Assembly (NCBI GenBank): GCA_021234155.1
Contig: JAJEKV010000283.1
Coordinates: 248,001 to 312,000 of the forward strand
Source: Isoetes taiwanensis
Taxonomy: Eukaryota; Streptophyta; Lycopodiopsida; Isoetales; Isoetaceae
DNA: 64,000 nt
Reading direction: 5' to 3'
In this document: positions 1 to 11,477 of the stretch, one piece after another
Numbering within the stretch: position 1 is the first letter of the stretch
Layout of the letters: every line of letters starts with the position of its first letter
Made by a program: the position numbers and the translations under genes
The notes under the pieces: generated by a model
What the model was told of the DNA's origin: nothing
Seen by the model: only the letters and a program-made list of their open reading frames with translations
Databases searched by the model: none

Positions 1-1149
1 CTTTTCTATGCTTCTAACTGCGAGTTGTGCACCTTTGCCAAGTGTGCTAAATTTTTTATGCTTAGTCTGGTTTATCACAGTTGTCCTTTTTGCTCTAGGT
101 TCTGTTTCTTTTCTTGATATCATCATTCCAGTTATTCTGTATTCCCTGGACATGTTTTTGCTATTCTAATCCATCTATTTGCCATTGCTTCATTATCTAA
201 ATGTGCTTCTTTTTTCCATATTTCCCCTTTTTCCAAGTACTTGGTGGCTTTATCTCCATTTGTTCCAGTCTATTTGTTTGTTTCTAGGTGTTTTATATTG
301 GGTCACTTGGGTGTTTGTTTCTATGTCTTTCGCATTGATCCTTTGTTGTCTCTATTTGTGAATTCACTCCACTTGTTCCATGTGTCCCATCAGCTTCATT
401 TGTGCTTTCTATTTTGTTGCAGTGACCTTTGTAGACTCGTTCCTCCCTTTCTTTATTCCATTAGATTCTACATGCTTCTTTATGGGTTTGGTGCGCTCCA
501 TTTGCTATACACTCCTCATTTTCTCGGTAGCTCCATTTAATATCATTTCTCTATTTGGTTGTGTTTGCATTGATTCCTTAATTTATTTTCTTTAGCTTAT
601 TGTTCCGTTTAACTCTAGTGACATTATTACTATATTAGTCACATTGGTTCCTTCTTTGGTTTCTTTGTCTTCTTGCTCCTTTTCTATTGCTAGTTAGGAT
701 AATTTGCTTTTATAGTATCTTTGTTAGTGTAGTATTTATTGGACATTAGTCATTTGAGATCGTTACTTTGATGATGACATCATGTTCGTGGCTCTGTCTG
801 CTGTTGTCCCATAAGTTCCTTCCCTCATCTCTTACTGCACTATTCCATTGTCTTCTTCATTCTTATGTTCCCGTCTCCATTCCTCATAGCATTCCTCGAT
901 CGTGTTCTCCTTCATTTTTATTCATTCCTTTGTTTGCATTCCAGCATTACTTGCTCTTATCTGCTTCTTCATTGTTCCTTTGTCTCTGTCTTCTCTTTAT
1001 CCCCTTTTTCCTCCATTTTTCTTAGTTTCCTCTTCCTTCGTTTTACTTTTATTGCCGTCAGCCTTATCTATGCATTCTTTTCCAGTGACCTTGTAGACTC
1101 GTTTCTCCCTTTCTTTATACTATATTTCGTTTTGAGTTTGTTCCTCTTC

Positions 1150-1191
1150 TATCGGCCAGTATATGCCTATCATAGGACCCATCCTAGGAAT
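1150..1191. repeat. 42-bp direct repeat, copy 1
   Basis: An exact 42-bp match to 2124-2165, starting TATCGGCCAGTATATGCC and ending CCATCCTAGGAAT. It runs into a strong hairpin at about 1180-1240, whose inner stem is GGTTCTATTGC, a GACA loop and GCAATAGAACC. The outer arms are CATCCTAGGAATG and CATTCCTTGGATG. Confidence 0.85.
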
Positions 1192-1429
1192 GCCACGGTT
1201 CTATTGCGACAGCAATAGAACCGACATTCCTTGGATGGGGACGTCCCTTTGTCACTCATCCTATTTATTCAGCCTCTCTTCATTGTTCTATCATCGGCGT
1301 TCTCTTGAGCTAGATTTCTCCTTCTTCTCTATCCTATCAGTTTCCCTCACCCTCCCTCCCTTGATGGTTTTTCATTTGATCGTGTTCCTTATTTCCTTTT
1401 CTATGTCCTTTAAATTTGCATTCTTTATT

Positions 1430-1750
1430 TTCTCAGCATGGCTTTGTAGCCTCTGAGGCATACTTATTGGTTTACTCTTTCTCGGTATGGCACTAGTATT
1501 TTATTTATTCATTCATGTTTTCTCTCAGTGTGGCATTGTAGCCTCTGAGTCAATATTTATTATTCATGTTTTCTCTCGGCGTGGCGCTGTTGCCTCCGAG
1601 ATCATATTTATTGTTTTTTCTCGGCGTGGCGCTGTAGCCTCCGAGGCAGCACTAATCGGTTGTTTTTTCCCGCGATGGTCATTCCGCGGACGGTTCCCGA
1701 TTGGTCGGCTGTTGTTTCTTTCTCGGCGTGGCCCTGGAGCCTCCGAGTCT
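1430..1750. repeat. Tandem CTCGG...CCGAG hairpin repeats
   Basis: About six imperfect copies of a short module are spaced 20 to 80 bp apart. The best copies, near 1579-1604 and 1619-1646, read CTCGGCGTGGCGCTG followed by a GCCTCCGAG end. Each copy begins CTCGG and ends CCGAG, so each can fold on itself. The older copies upstream have T for C (CTCAG...CTGAG) and keep the pairing. Confidence 0.75.
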
Positions 1751-2123
1751 TCTTGCCTATAGCATCTAACTCATTAACGGGTTATTTTTCTTTCAGCCTT
1801 GATTTTGCAGGATTGTTCAAGGTCTTGTGGTTGCCATAGTGTGTGGGGTCGTGCTTCAACTATTTGCTTGGATTTCCTCAAAAATCTAAGAAGGCGTGGT
1901 TCTTCTTCCCGAGGAGGAGCAGTCACCGAGTCTTCTCACCTTTGCATCGACCAAGTGGCGGATAAAACCATGTTTTATATTGTATTCTTCAATTTCATCA
2001 TGCTCTCGATGATTGTCTAGTTTCGGAGCATTTAAGATTCATATTTCCAAATTTATCTATCCCTAGTGAGGGATCCATTTGTACTCAATGTTTTACAAAG
2101 CTCAATGAGAACACCACTTCACT

Positions 2124-2165
2124 TATCGGCCAGTATATGCCTATCATAGGACCCATCCTAGGAAT
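2124..2165. repeat. 42-bp direct repeat, copy 2
   Basis: An exact match to 1150-1191, 974 bp away. Read on the minus strand, this copy continues the second exon of the DUF3504 fragment, so copy 1 is the duplicate that lies outside its original context. Confidence 0.8.
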
Positions 2166-2400
2166 AGCTCCAAACTTTCTAAGCATATCCTGCAGCCTGT
2201 AACAAGTAGCAACCAGTTAGTACTTAGATAAACTATTAAAATAGAAAACAAAACTAAAATTATACTCACGTTTCAATAGGGTATATATTTCCACTAAGCT
2301 TGCAAACTTGAAGTATAAACTTCTCCAACATCTGAACCAACTCCATCAAATCCAATTCCTCAATTCTTTTGTCAACTGACAGTCTCAAACAAAAAACCTT
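2124..2400 (-). pseudogene. DUF3504 / Crypton-type recombinase fragment (copy A)
   Basis: Minus-strand exon 2270-2400 encodes KRIEELDLMELVQMLEKF, then ILQVCKLSGNIYPIET. This is the conserved N-terminal part of the DUF3504 (Crypton tyrosine recombinase) domain: an E-L-hydrophobic helix, FxLQV, then a G-x-x-YP turn. A 73-bp GT-AG intron (2197-2269) separates it from LQDMLRKFG at 2166-2196, with a phase-2 join that keeps the frame. The catalytic C-terminal part is not found downstream, where sequence changes to repeats. A second, more complete copy lies at 25.3-32.4 kb with the same intron position (after YPLEM). What I see is the motif series and intron; the family assignment is from memory of DUF3504 proteins. 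Confidence 0.6.
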
Positions 2401-2703
2401 TTCCACTAGTGTTAATTCGGCATGTCCTTAATATATAATAAGACTCCTCTTTATATGTTTTGCTTTTCCACTGCACTGCATCAAAAATCAAGGATAGTAA
2501 GAATAGTATGATCTGCAAAAAATTGAACAGACTTGGGCCATGAAAGTCCATCATGAGAAATTCATGCCAGAATTTTCCTTCAAAATGCACATGCCAGGAT
2601 TTTCCTTCAAAATTCCTTCATTCCCATAAAAATGTCGTTTCCTGATTGCAGATCGATCACCTAATAGCTATAGAGTAAATTTCCATTGTTTGTATGCTAG
2701 ACA

Positions 2704-3072
2704 ATGCAGCACGCACATGGACCCTGGTTTGCCAAAACATATGGTAGTCTTGCGGTTTGGAATACTCAAGGTATGGAAAAATTGCATAAACAAGCAAAAA
2801 CAACCTTGCATAGAGCAACACAAAGAGGTGGCAGTACATTGACATCTAAACCCTTGTATCAAATGAGTCAGTGGTTCTATAGGAGATTGACTGCGAGGCA
2901 TGAGAGAAATGTTAGACGAAGAGCAAATCCAGTTGTAGATAAGGTTATAAATGAGTTGTCAAAAAAAGAGGAAAAGGGAAGCTTGGATGAAGTCAAATGG
3001 CAAGGCAACACAAATGGAATGGAGTTCAAGAAGATAACGAGTTGGAAGGAGCTAGAAATTGGAATAGATTGA
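2704..3072 (+). CDS. Unrecognised 122-aa ORF, possibly transposon-derived
   Basis: ATG at 2704 directly follows an in-frame TAG, and the frame closes with TGA at 3070-3072. The product is basic, with a patterned N-terminal half (NTQGMEKLHKQAK, then HRATQRGG, then MSQWFYRR) and a charged C-terminal half rich in Lys, Glu and Arg. I do not recognise a family. The order of motifs looks like the C-terminal tail of a transposase more than a free-standing protein, but that is only an impression. No intron signals or neighbours decide its role. Confidence 0.35.
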   Translation: MQHAHGPWFAKTYGSLAVWNTQGMEKLHKQAKTTLHRATQRGGSTLTSKPLYQMSQWFYRRLTARHERNVRRRANPVVDKVINELSKKEEKGSLDEVKWQGNTNGMEFKKITSWKELEIGID

Positions 3073-3101
3073 CTCATTTAAACAACGAGCTAGAACAAAC
3101 C

Positions 3102-4225
3102 AAGGTGTCATGTTTCCTAGTATAAGATGCAGATCTAGTTCAAATGGTGATGGAAAGGACTTTGGCACAAAGTGAACCATTTTTATATAATATTTCTCAT
3201 TATAAACTTGCACATTTTAATGCAGGGATTAGCAAACCTAACTTATGGAAATATAAATACCATGGCTTTCTGGACATGCCGATCTTGTATCTCACCTATC
3301 ATGTCATTAGTTGATGTCATAGCCTCTGAACAGACAGTGCATTAGTTATGATCAAAAAACGATGCAACAGCTCATCTTCAGTAATTTTATCTACCATCAT
3401 GTAAACCTTCAGATACCTGTCACGGTATGCCTAAATTGTGAATCATATTCATATTGTCACAAGGTGTCATGTTCCTGGTATAAGGTGCAGAGCTAGTTTA
3501 AATGGGGATGGAAAGGACGTTGGCACACATTGGCTGCATTATAAACAATTGTATCAAAGGTGAGCAAACCACCATCCTACAAAAGAAATTGAATTGAGAT
3601 TATGGATGTCCTTGATAACACAACCAGCTCATGGGACCTTAAGAATGTAGATTGTTTGCTAATATAAACTGGCCATCACAGCTAGTACACTTAATGTTTT
3701 TGCAAACTCACAATTCATGATTGCAGACACATGCACTTTGCCAAGCAGACATTTTACAAGAATTTTCCACACATTATCCCTTTTCATGCCCATTGCCCTG
3801 TTGAACATGCAGACATAGCACATTGCGAAATTACAATGGAGCATTGTCTATTCCAATTCATTTGTATATAGAAGGCTAGCACGGAAATGCATTGCTACTT
3901 TGGGCACAAGAATTTTCCTGATTTGGAGCAACACTTTGCGTTTCTTGTAGCAACATTGGGCATGGAACTGTAGCCTTAACCTTGAAATACATCACAAATC
4001 TTCACTGATAATAGAAGATAGGCTCCAGCAGGAAGTGTTGGAGCTTCCTTAGCCATTCACAAACCCTCCAGCTATTTCAACTCTTGCTTATAGATGAGCC
4101 GTGATACAAAGTTCACAGTGGTGTAATGATATTTCTCATTACAAACTACACATTCTAATGCAAGGGTTAGCAAGTTATGGAAATATAAATATCTTGTCTT
4201 TTTGGACATGCTGACTTCGTTATGG
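3102..4225. repeat. Two local segmental duplications
   Basis: Sequence around 3102-3175 (CAAGGTGTCATG...TGGAAAGGAC) recurs with changes at about 3461-3530. Sequence around 3187-3290 (ATATTTCTCATTA...TATGGAAATATAAATA) recurs at about 4127-4220. Both pairs are in direct orientation and diverged by point changes and small indels. No ORF spans them. Confidence 0.65.
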
Positions 4226-4229
4226 AGCC

Positions 4230-5090
4230 AGTATGAATTATCTCTGCCAGTTTTGCTGCTGCATAAATTAGGCAAAGTTATAGAGGCAAGGTAAGTAACA
4301 AACATCACTTGGCAGGATTAGCAGGAAAGCCTTACATAATTCTAACTACTAAAGTAAACAAAGTTTTAAAGTAGACAAAGGGTCTTATCTCATTTTAAGC
4401 TTATGGAACTCGTTATGAAATTCAACATTTCGTAGCAGTCCAATATAACCCAATGATCAAGTGTGCCAGCAAAATAGTTAGACATTTGAGTGCAACCAGA
4501 TCTGTGGGTAGCTTGTATAAAATAGAATTTGGATCAAATACATATGGAGGCAGCTTGTATAAAACAGAATATGGAACACAAATTTCACTTTGGGAATTGA
4601 ACCCAACAATTGGCCATTGCGACATTCTTTTTTTTTCTTTCTAGTCTATTGTTCAAGAACAGCTCTCACATTGTGAGGAGGCATAAAATCTTTACATTTG
4701 ATCAAGCATTCTCTTCTAAAACCCACCTTTTTATCATTTCTAATAAATTGGAATTTAGAACATCCAGAAAAGGAACTCCAATAATTTTCTACATTCTAGA
4801 AGTGACCATTCCTCTTCCACATCTAGTGTGTATAAATGGTTGTTTCCCATGTCTATTGCCAGTTGCATCATCGGAGACCTTAAATGGTGTTCTTCTACTG
4901 GTTTTCAAGAATAATGCCCACTCTCCCAAAACTGTTTCCTCCTTTGCACGTAGAAATTGCAATATAATGTTTGCTTGGCTAATATAAGTCAGAAACAATC
5001 TGATGGCCTGCAATTTAAATTCAATGAAATTTTATACTTGAATGTCATGCTGCTTGTAACAACTGTGCATTCTGTAATTTGCCCACTGGT
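4230..5090. other. Intergenic, nothing recognised
   Basis: AT-rich sequence with ORFs no longer than about 125 codons and no motif I recognise on either strand. A diverged 45-bp direct repeat (AGCTTGTATAAAA...) sits near 4509-4570. Confidence 0.5.
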
Positions 5091-5091
5091 G

Positions 5092-5872
5092 TCATGAAGT
5101 TTTCTCTTCCATTCGCCAAAAAAAAATACTCTGAAGCTTTTCATATTCAACATCACGTAAAGTGTATGTTTGAGGGAAAACTTTCAGCGTGTTCACATCC
5201 TCGAAAAGATATGCAAATACTTTAAATCGTAATAAAATTTTTACTCCACATCTAACTCCTCTTTCAGTCAACATTCTTCCAACATTTGCTAGCATGTAGC
5301 GATATGCCGTCAATATTTGCATGTCACTAAAAACCCTGGATATGAAAGTTAGGTTTGGCACATCCACTAACCTAAGTTTGCCCACTTTACCTTCTATCTA
5401 TGGAACCAAATACACCTATCTCTAAGAGTTGACATGGATATAGCAGGAAATAGCAACTGACCAAGGCTAAATGATGGACCTCCAATACACTAGTTATAGA
5501 GTGGACAGAAACCTTATCTTTAAAGTCAGAGGAGCAAATACAATTGACTTCCATCTTTGGAAATTGCGGTTTCTTGGCGACTTCTTCTTTGAGCATATCA
5601 CTAAGACTATATGCATGTGCAACCATAATCTCATCCACTTTTCTATATGTTTGGCTAATTACAAACCCAACCACTTTGGCCTTCCAATGGGAAGCAATAT
5701 CACTCAATTTTCTTCTTTTGACAGCGTGCTCACCTGATTGACGAGGTCTCATGGTAATCCATGATCCTAATGAAACACGCAACTCAATCCAATTACCATT
5801 CATGTCCTTGCTATTCTTTACAATAATGTGGCTAATTTCAGATCGACTGCTATCCATCACCTGCATTTGCAT
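5092..5872 (-). CDS. Two adjoining unrecognised ORFs (possibly one broken gene)
   Basis: A 161-aa ORF (5387-5872) is followed at once by a 97-aa ORF (5092-5385) on the minus strand. The first begins MQMQVMDSSRSEISH, is mixed in composition (MRPRQSGEHAVKRRKLSD) and includes a helix-like stretch (AHAYSLSDMLKEEVAKK). The second has FISRVFSDMQILTAYRYM and a basic centre. The lack of repeats or low complexity makes chance less likely, and back-to-back frames suggest a single gene with a frameshift or a missed intron. I recognise no family and assign no function. Confidence 0.3.
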
Positions 5873-7880
5873 AGAAAAGCATTATTATTAATTTAAGATG
5901 CACCAAATACTTGCTCTCTAGTATCATGTCAAATATTAACAGAAATGCATTGCATGATTTAGTAAGCAACATTCTACTATTCATAAGCAATGCTACTACG
6001 ACAATGAAGATGAAGAGGACAAAGAATTCAACAAAGATTCACTAGTATAAAAGTATTAATGTAAAAGGTTAACTCTCTACTAGTTAAGGAAATGATCATC
6101 AACAATAAGATATGATACCTGGAAGTTATACTCTGTAATATACACAGGGAGCAAACTTTGATATATTCACAAAGCCAGGATCCCAAATTGAGAATTCAGT
6201 TGCCTGCAAAAGGAAAAGTGAATATAGTTACCTCTGCAAAAGCAAAATGCAAATGCAAAAGTAAAAGCAAATCAAATAAGCCTCAAATTACTCCTTTTTC
6301 ATTTTATCCATATAACACTGGATTTTTAACTGCTAAAATGTATGAGGTGTACCATATTGCTCAGTAATATGTTTACCGATTAAAGAACTATTCTTGAGTG
6401 CAGGAAGATTCTACTGCAGATTGTAAAAAGAAATTAATGCCATAGTTAAGGAGAACATTACCTGTAGTAGAACCCGTAGGTGATATATCATTAAGCCTGA
6501 CTCTCAACCTATGAATTTGATGGATATGATTAAGTCACCTGCAAATCAAAACCAAGAGCATCCATATTAGCAAGTGTTAAAGAGGCAAAGGAAGAACTTA
6601 ACAAGAACTCTTGCAACAAGGAAATATAGGCCTTACGGTTGCATTTTACCTAGGCCAATGGTTCAAGAATCGAAGAATGCTTGGTAATATATATGAATGG
6701 TGATAGAAAGCTCTGCACCGAATTGCCAGCAACCCCCGAATAATTTTTGGTAGAGATGTCCTTAATACTACTGATTTTCTTGTGCCAATCCTTACGATTT
6801 GTTCTATTCCATGCTTGAATCGGGAGGACAAGAAGGTCATCAAGAATAGAGAGAAGAATTAGGGGGAAATGAGAAGACCTAAATTTTGAATACTTCGGTG
6901 ACTTAATGGCGGTTCATATATTGAAACCAATTTTGGTAATTTTATCTTGACATTAAATTATATGGCTTCATAAATGACATCGTTTTAATGACCAAGTATT
7001 ATAATTGTTTGGTACAATTGCCATGGGGTGCCACCTAGGAATTCAGTGCCATGTAATTATGGCATAAAAACAACTTGAGCTATGCTCTCATTGGCTAGTA
7101 TATTTTGCTGAGGTGTTTTTTTTTATTAATCTATTTGGGACAAAAAACGATCTCATTTTTCCTCTAATGTCTTCTCATTCTTCGCATCACAAAACTTTAT
7201 GTTTACTTTTTCCTTACACCTTGGATATTCTGTTTAATGTTCATAATTTAAATTGTAATCTATTATTTTTATCACATGTTCACAATACCAGTGCCAAAAA
7301 TAAATAAATATAGTTGCAATAGATCATACTAAATCTTGTGCACCATGATGTTTTGGATTTAACACCTAAAAATGCCATTTCAAGTTGACCCAATGGTAAA
7401 GAAAATAATGTTTTGCTAATATAGCATATAATAAATTGTAATCACCTTATTCTTTTGGACTTAACCCCTAAAAGGGCCATTTCAAAGGGTTAACCTGTTT
7501 TCAAAGGGTATGCAACTGTGTTTAACAAGATATTAAAAAAACATACTCAATTGTGAGGCTTCCATTGTGAGTCACCTTGTCTTTCGCTAACAAGATATGT
7601 CCTCAAAAAGCATACTTCCTTTAAATAATTAATACATACTTATATATAGGCCTCAAATTTAGATTTTCATTAACTAGCAAAAATGCCGTTCTTTATCTAT
7701 ACTTACAAGATTGTTAAGGGAAAAAGATTTTTCATTATTTTTACAAAAATTCCACTGGAAATTCTCTAGCATCTACTTTATCATATCGGATTTTAACAAC
7801 TTTATTCTAAAATTCTGGGGAGAAAGCTCTGAAATTATGGGGAGGAGGCCCCCTAATTTATAAGACCCTTGAATACAACT
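5873..7880. other. Intergenic, nothing recognised
   Basis: AT-rich (6.9-7.8 kb especially so), with T-rich runs and no ORF above about 70 codons that shows a motif. No tRNA, terminal repeat or coding-like stretch was found by eye. Confidence 0.5.
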
Positions 7881-7887
7881 CTAGATA

Positions 7888-8280
7888 CTAATTTTCACAG
7901 CTTCTTTTGGTTTTATAACAAATATATAAAGCAGGAAAGAGCCCAATAAAGAAGCCAATGATAGAGGCCGGTATTGATACGTTATCAAGAAATGATTCGC
8001 CACTTGGAGCTGGTGGAACAAGATGTTGATCAGGAGATGGTGCCTTGCATGGTCTAAGAGGAGGGCAGCCACAGAGGTCTGGGTTATGAAGGAACGAGTT
8101 CTTATCATACTTAGTGCAGCAAAACTCTCCCTCCAATTGATGGAATAAGTTGAAAATTGACAGTCCAGGTCCTGTAGGATTGCAAAGGAGAGGAGAAACT
8201 GAGCATGTAAGTCGATTATTCGATAGGTCCAAGCTTTCTAGAAAAGGTATCTTAGGCTTTTGCGTCAAACCCTGTGTCAC
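7888..8280 (-). pseudogene. C-terminal fragment of an LRR receptor-like protein
   Basis: The 130-aa minus-strand frame contains the end of a plant extracellular leucine-rich-repeat protein. It has a repeat core FLESLDLSNNRLT, then the C-terminal cap signature NPDLCGCPPL with paired cysteines, a Pro/Ser-rich spacer, and a transmembrane helix (IPASIIGFFIGLFPALYICY). A ten-residue basic tail follows and there is no kinase, so it resembles receptor-like proteins (RLPs) more than receptor kinases. The repeat array that should precede it is missing: upstream of 8280 the sequence changes to GTGTCA-rich repeat DNA. I read it as a truncated copy. Whether the short tail is the true C-terminus or another break cannot be told. 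Confidence 0.65.
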
Positions 8281-8760
8281 TACCTTTTGTGGTTTGTCAA
8301 ATTTGTGTCATAATCTCAAAAGTGACACAAACTTTTTCGATTGTATCAAAACTTGCGTCATTACAGTTGTGTCAACCGTAATGTCACTTTTTTGAAAGAT
8401 ATGTATCAAATGTTTGGTGCTTTTATGTTAGCTTTTGTAATGCATATTGCATCTTATATTGTGAAAGTTTGTGACATATCTTAGAATCAAAGATACCAAG
8501 AGTATTGTGTTAATTATAATGTTGCAGGTTCTAAAGCTTTGGGCTAATTGTGTTACATATTTTTGTGAATATTTGTGATATATTTTGTCACCTTTTGTGA
8601 AGAGTTTGTAGCATCTTATAGTGTCAAACGTCTCGACAATTTTACATCAATGCATTGTAGATATTGTGGCACACACTTCATGTGATGCGTTGTATAAGTG
8701 ACAATGTTGTGATAGTGTGAAATAGAAATACATCAAATACATTGTCTTTTGGTTTCAAGT
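8270..8760. repeat. GTGTCA-rich repetitive segment
   Basis: Many spaced copies of TGTGTCA / TGACAC / TGTGACA in AT-rich sequence, starting at the exact point where the RLP frame is cut. It resembles in style the GACGCAA/GTCAAG-rich segment at 14.6-14.98 kb. The subterminal-repeat look suggests a cut-and-paste transposon remnant, but I could not define ends. Confidence 0.4.
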
Positions 8761-9351
8761 AATGCCCATGGAAGATGAGGCAGATGTATATATGCCATCA
8801 AGGGATAGGACGATCTGTACATACCAACATGAGCCCTTACATGTCAGGTATATAAATAGGATTGGTTAAATCGCTGATTTCAAGTGTAAGGACTAGCAAC
8901 TAACAGGTGAATAAAGTTGTGCAGTGAGCATAGTCAGAGTATAGCTGCAATTGGTGCTGGAGAGACAGTTCCAGCTGCAATGATGGAATACATTTTTGCT
9001 CAGAACAATTTTTTAGTATGCTCATGCAACTTTAAAGATCTGTGATTGGAGTTTGTTTGCCAAGTGAAATGTCCGTTTGACATGGTGAACAAAATAATGG
9101 TTACTGCGACAATTAAATGCAATTGCATGGTAGTTTTTAACCCCTTACAACAGATACTTTGACTTATCTCATAGCCATTTTAAGTGGCATGTTCCAAATA
9201 ACTTCGCTGGGAAAATATCAGAATAATGTGTCTATCTTGATTCATTGGTTGTTAATTATCATCTATCTACAGTAAGATATTTTTATAAATGGAGCATTTG
9301 CAATTCCCATAAAGAAGGAATCTGACAAAAGGCTCTTCCTATAAGCGAATT
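8760..9351. other. Intergenic, nothing recognised
   Basis: AT-rich, no ORF of note, no repeat recognised. It forms the left flank of the LINE at 9366. Confidence 0.5.
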
Positions 9352-11477
9352 CATTTTGAAGTGTTTTTTTTTTTTGAAGAACTGTGTCATCAATATATTA
9401 AAAGAATGGTAATGTTACAAAGCAAGTGAGGAGGAAGGAGAACTGCCCCAAAGAGACAGTGATACCTCGACACTCCACAACAAACTCACAGAAAAACTGC
9501 AACTCTACTGTTGTACAAACCGACCATCACCATCTACAACACCCAAGAAGTCCCGCCAAATGACAAACTTCCGCTCTACTACTCCCGGGAACACCATAAA
9601 GCTTTGAAATAGCTTGTACCCGAAGTCGAGGAATCGAGAGAGGCTGCAGCAGTCAATCCTCCGAAGATCCACAACCGCCGCCCAAATCAGCCGACACCAA
9701 CCAAGCCACGCGACAGATGTAGGTTTGCCGCCGCAAGAGCCGCCAAGCACCAGACACACATGAAGCAAAGAATCGCCGGGCTAGTCAATCTCACTCAAAC
9801 AGAGCCCTAACCCAATCCCGTGCAACCCGCAAGTGAGGGCATAAAACTAGACAATGCTCCACAGCGATCTCAATGATGAAGGCCACAATAAGGGCAGAGA
9901 GGGCTCACACCCGCCTAAACCGACTCACAAGGGCACTCACCTTGATAATGCAAGGTGCACCCACCGCCACGTAGCACCCTAACCTTCTGGTGGGGAAGTG
10001 AGCTCCATGTCCACGCCCAAACCGAAGCCATCGAGAACCCGAAGCCGCAGAGACCACTTGCCCGAAGGGGGTGTGTCATGAATAGCCAAAGACCCAAGAA
10101 GAAGACCGCACAAAGCAAGAAGACACAACATCCGTGATGAACCTTCCAAACTTGCACCACCACATCATCCCGAGGGACTATAGGTATGTGTAGCGGAATA
10201 CTCCCCGCCACGTATTCCCGAATGATAGCCCTGGCCACGCCTCAGCGAAAAGCGAGCTCGAAAAGAACTCCCACGAAGCTAGCTGACCACCCCAATACCA
10301 ATCCTCCAAGGTGAGCACGCCAGCTCGCCTCCAAGGGGCCTTGTGGTCCGAAAGCATGCACAAAGGGCGCCCAAGGGCAAGTGCGCATGGGGTAGAGGAA
10401 CCCACAAGAAAGGAGAAGAGTGGTGATAAACCCAGGCATAATCTAGCCGGAAGAGCACACGCGACATGATCCCAAGCCCGCAACACTCCCGGGGCGGAGA
10501 AAAGGGGATGCATGTGGGAAAGGCCGGAGACCATACAACAAAGGCCCGTGGCAACTCCACATGCAATGCACGGCTTCCCAAATGCCACACAATGGCAAAG
10601 AGATCGCAGAACAACAAATAAGCCGCACAGGAGAAGATGCTCCATCTGCGAGAATGCTCCAAACAAACTTGAGACCAACACCTTACTATGCGGCGCCAAA
10701 TCCGAATGGCCAAGCCCCCATCCTCCCGGGCGGAGACACTTCCACCAAGCCACTTTAACAACCGCCCCTTCATCATCCCCGCCCCCACAAAAATTTTGAA
10801 CAATCTTATCCAAAGCCTCAGATCTTACCCTCGGGAGCTAGCATCGCAGATGTCAGATACACATGAGTGCTACAAAATCTTGACTTGGCAATAGTGATCC
10901 TACCCGCCATGGACAACTTGCTACCCTTCCACCAATTGAGGTGTTTTTACGCAACCCCCGCAAAATCTCTCATCCCACACCCTCCCCATGGAAACATCCT
11001 CCAAAGGGAATACCCAACAATGCCTTAGTACACACATTACCCGGAAGCACCTTCCAAGGGAATAGAGCCAAACAAGGGGAGGCGGAGTCAATTGGGCCCA
11101 TAATGCGGAGCACTTACCCCAATCGAGGTAAGAATGCCCGAGGCCAAGGAGAAAGTATCCAACAAACCCTTCACATTCTCGCAAATTCCTCTCTTCGCCA
11201 CCAAGAAGAGGAAAGTGTCATCGGCAAACGGGTTAATAACTGGCTGGCTACCATCCCGCATCCGAAGCCCATCCACCACTCCCTCCTCCACTGCAGCCAA
11301 AAACAATCGGAGACAAAGGCCTCCGCCCACAATCGTAAACAAAACGGGCCAAAGGGCACCCCCTGACGCACCCCTCTGCCTAAGGAGAAAAAGGCGGAGG
11401 GTTCACGCACACCACCAGAGTCGCGGCTTGACCCTAAAACTTCATGACTGCCTCTCAGAAAAGCATTTTGAAGTGTT
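9352..11477 (-). mobile_element. 5'-truncated L1-type LINE with 14-bp target duplication
   Basis: A non-LTR retrotransposon on the minus strand. A perfect 14-bp direct repeat CATTTTGAAGTGTT lies at 9352-9365 and 11464-11477. Immediately inside the left copy is a T run (9363-9375), the poly(A) tail seen from the other strand. Inside, minus-strand frames carry reverse-transcriptase motifs: GRGVRQGVPFGPF near 11.35-11.38 kb and the catalytic FADDTFLFL near 11.22 kb. Next come KVAWWKCLRPGGWGLG near 10.74 kb and zinc-binding-region remnants toward 9.5-9.9 kb. Stops and frameshifts split the ORF, so it is dead. The endonuclease is missing because the copy begins within the RT, typical of 5' truncation. 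It is markedly more GC-rich than its flanks, consistent with a recent arrival. Confidence 0.93.

Larger units (their letters stand above)
1..2115. other. T/C-rich intergenic sequence, no gene
   Basis: The plus strand is strongly pyrimidine-rich and the many short ORFs in it are hydrophobic Phe/Leu/Ser runs of the kind expected from TTC/TTT-rich DNA. I find no conserved domain. It contains a diverged direct repeat of about 38 bp (near 418-457 and 1080-1118, sharing the core GTAGACTCGTT) and the hairpin repeats listed separately. Confidence 0.7.

Noticed and set aside
10178-10813. 211-aa ORF as a membrane protein gene
   Set aside because: It lies inside the LINE with a defined target duplication and continues LINE RT wording (KVAWWKCLRPGGWG); Cys/Leu richness is from GC-rich decayed sequence.
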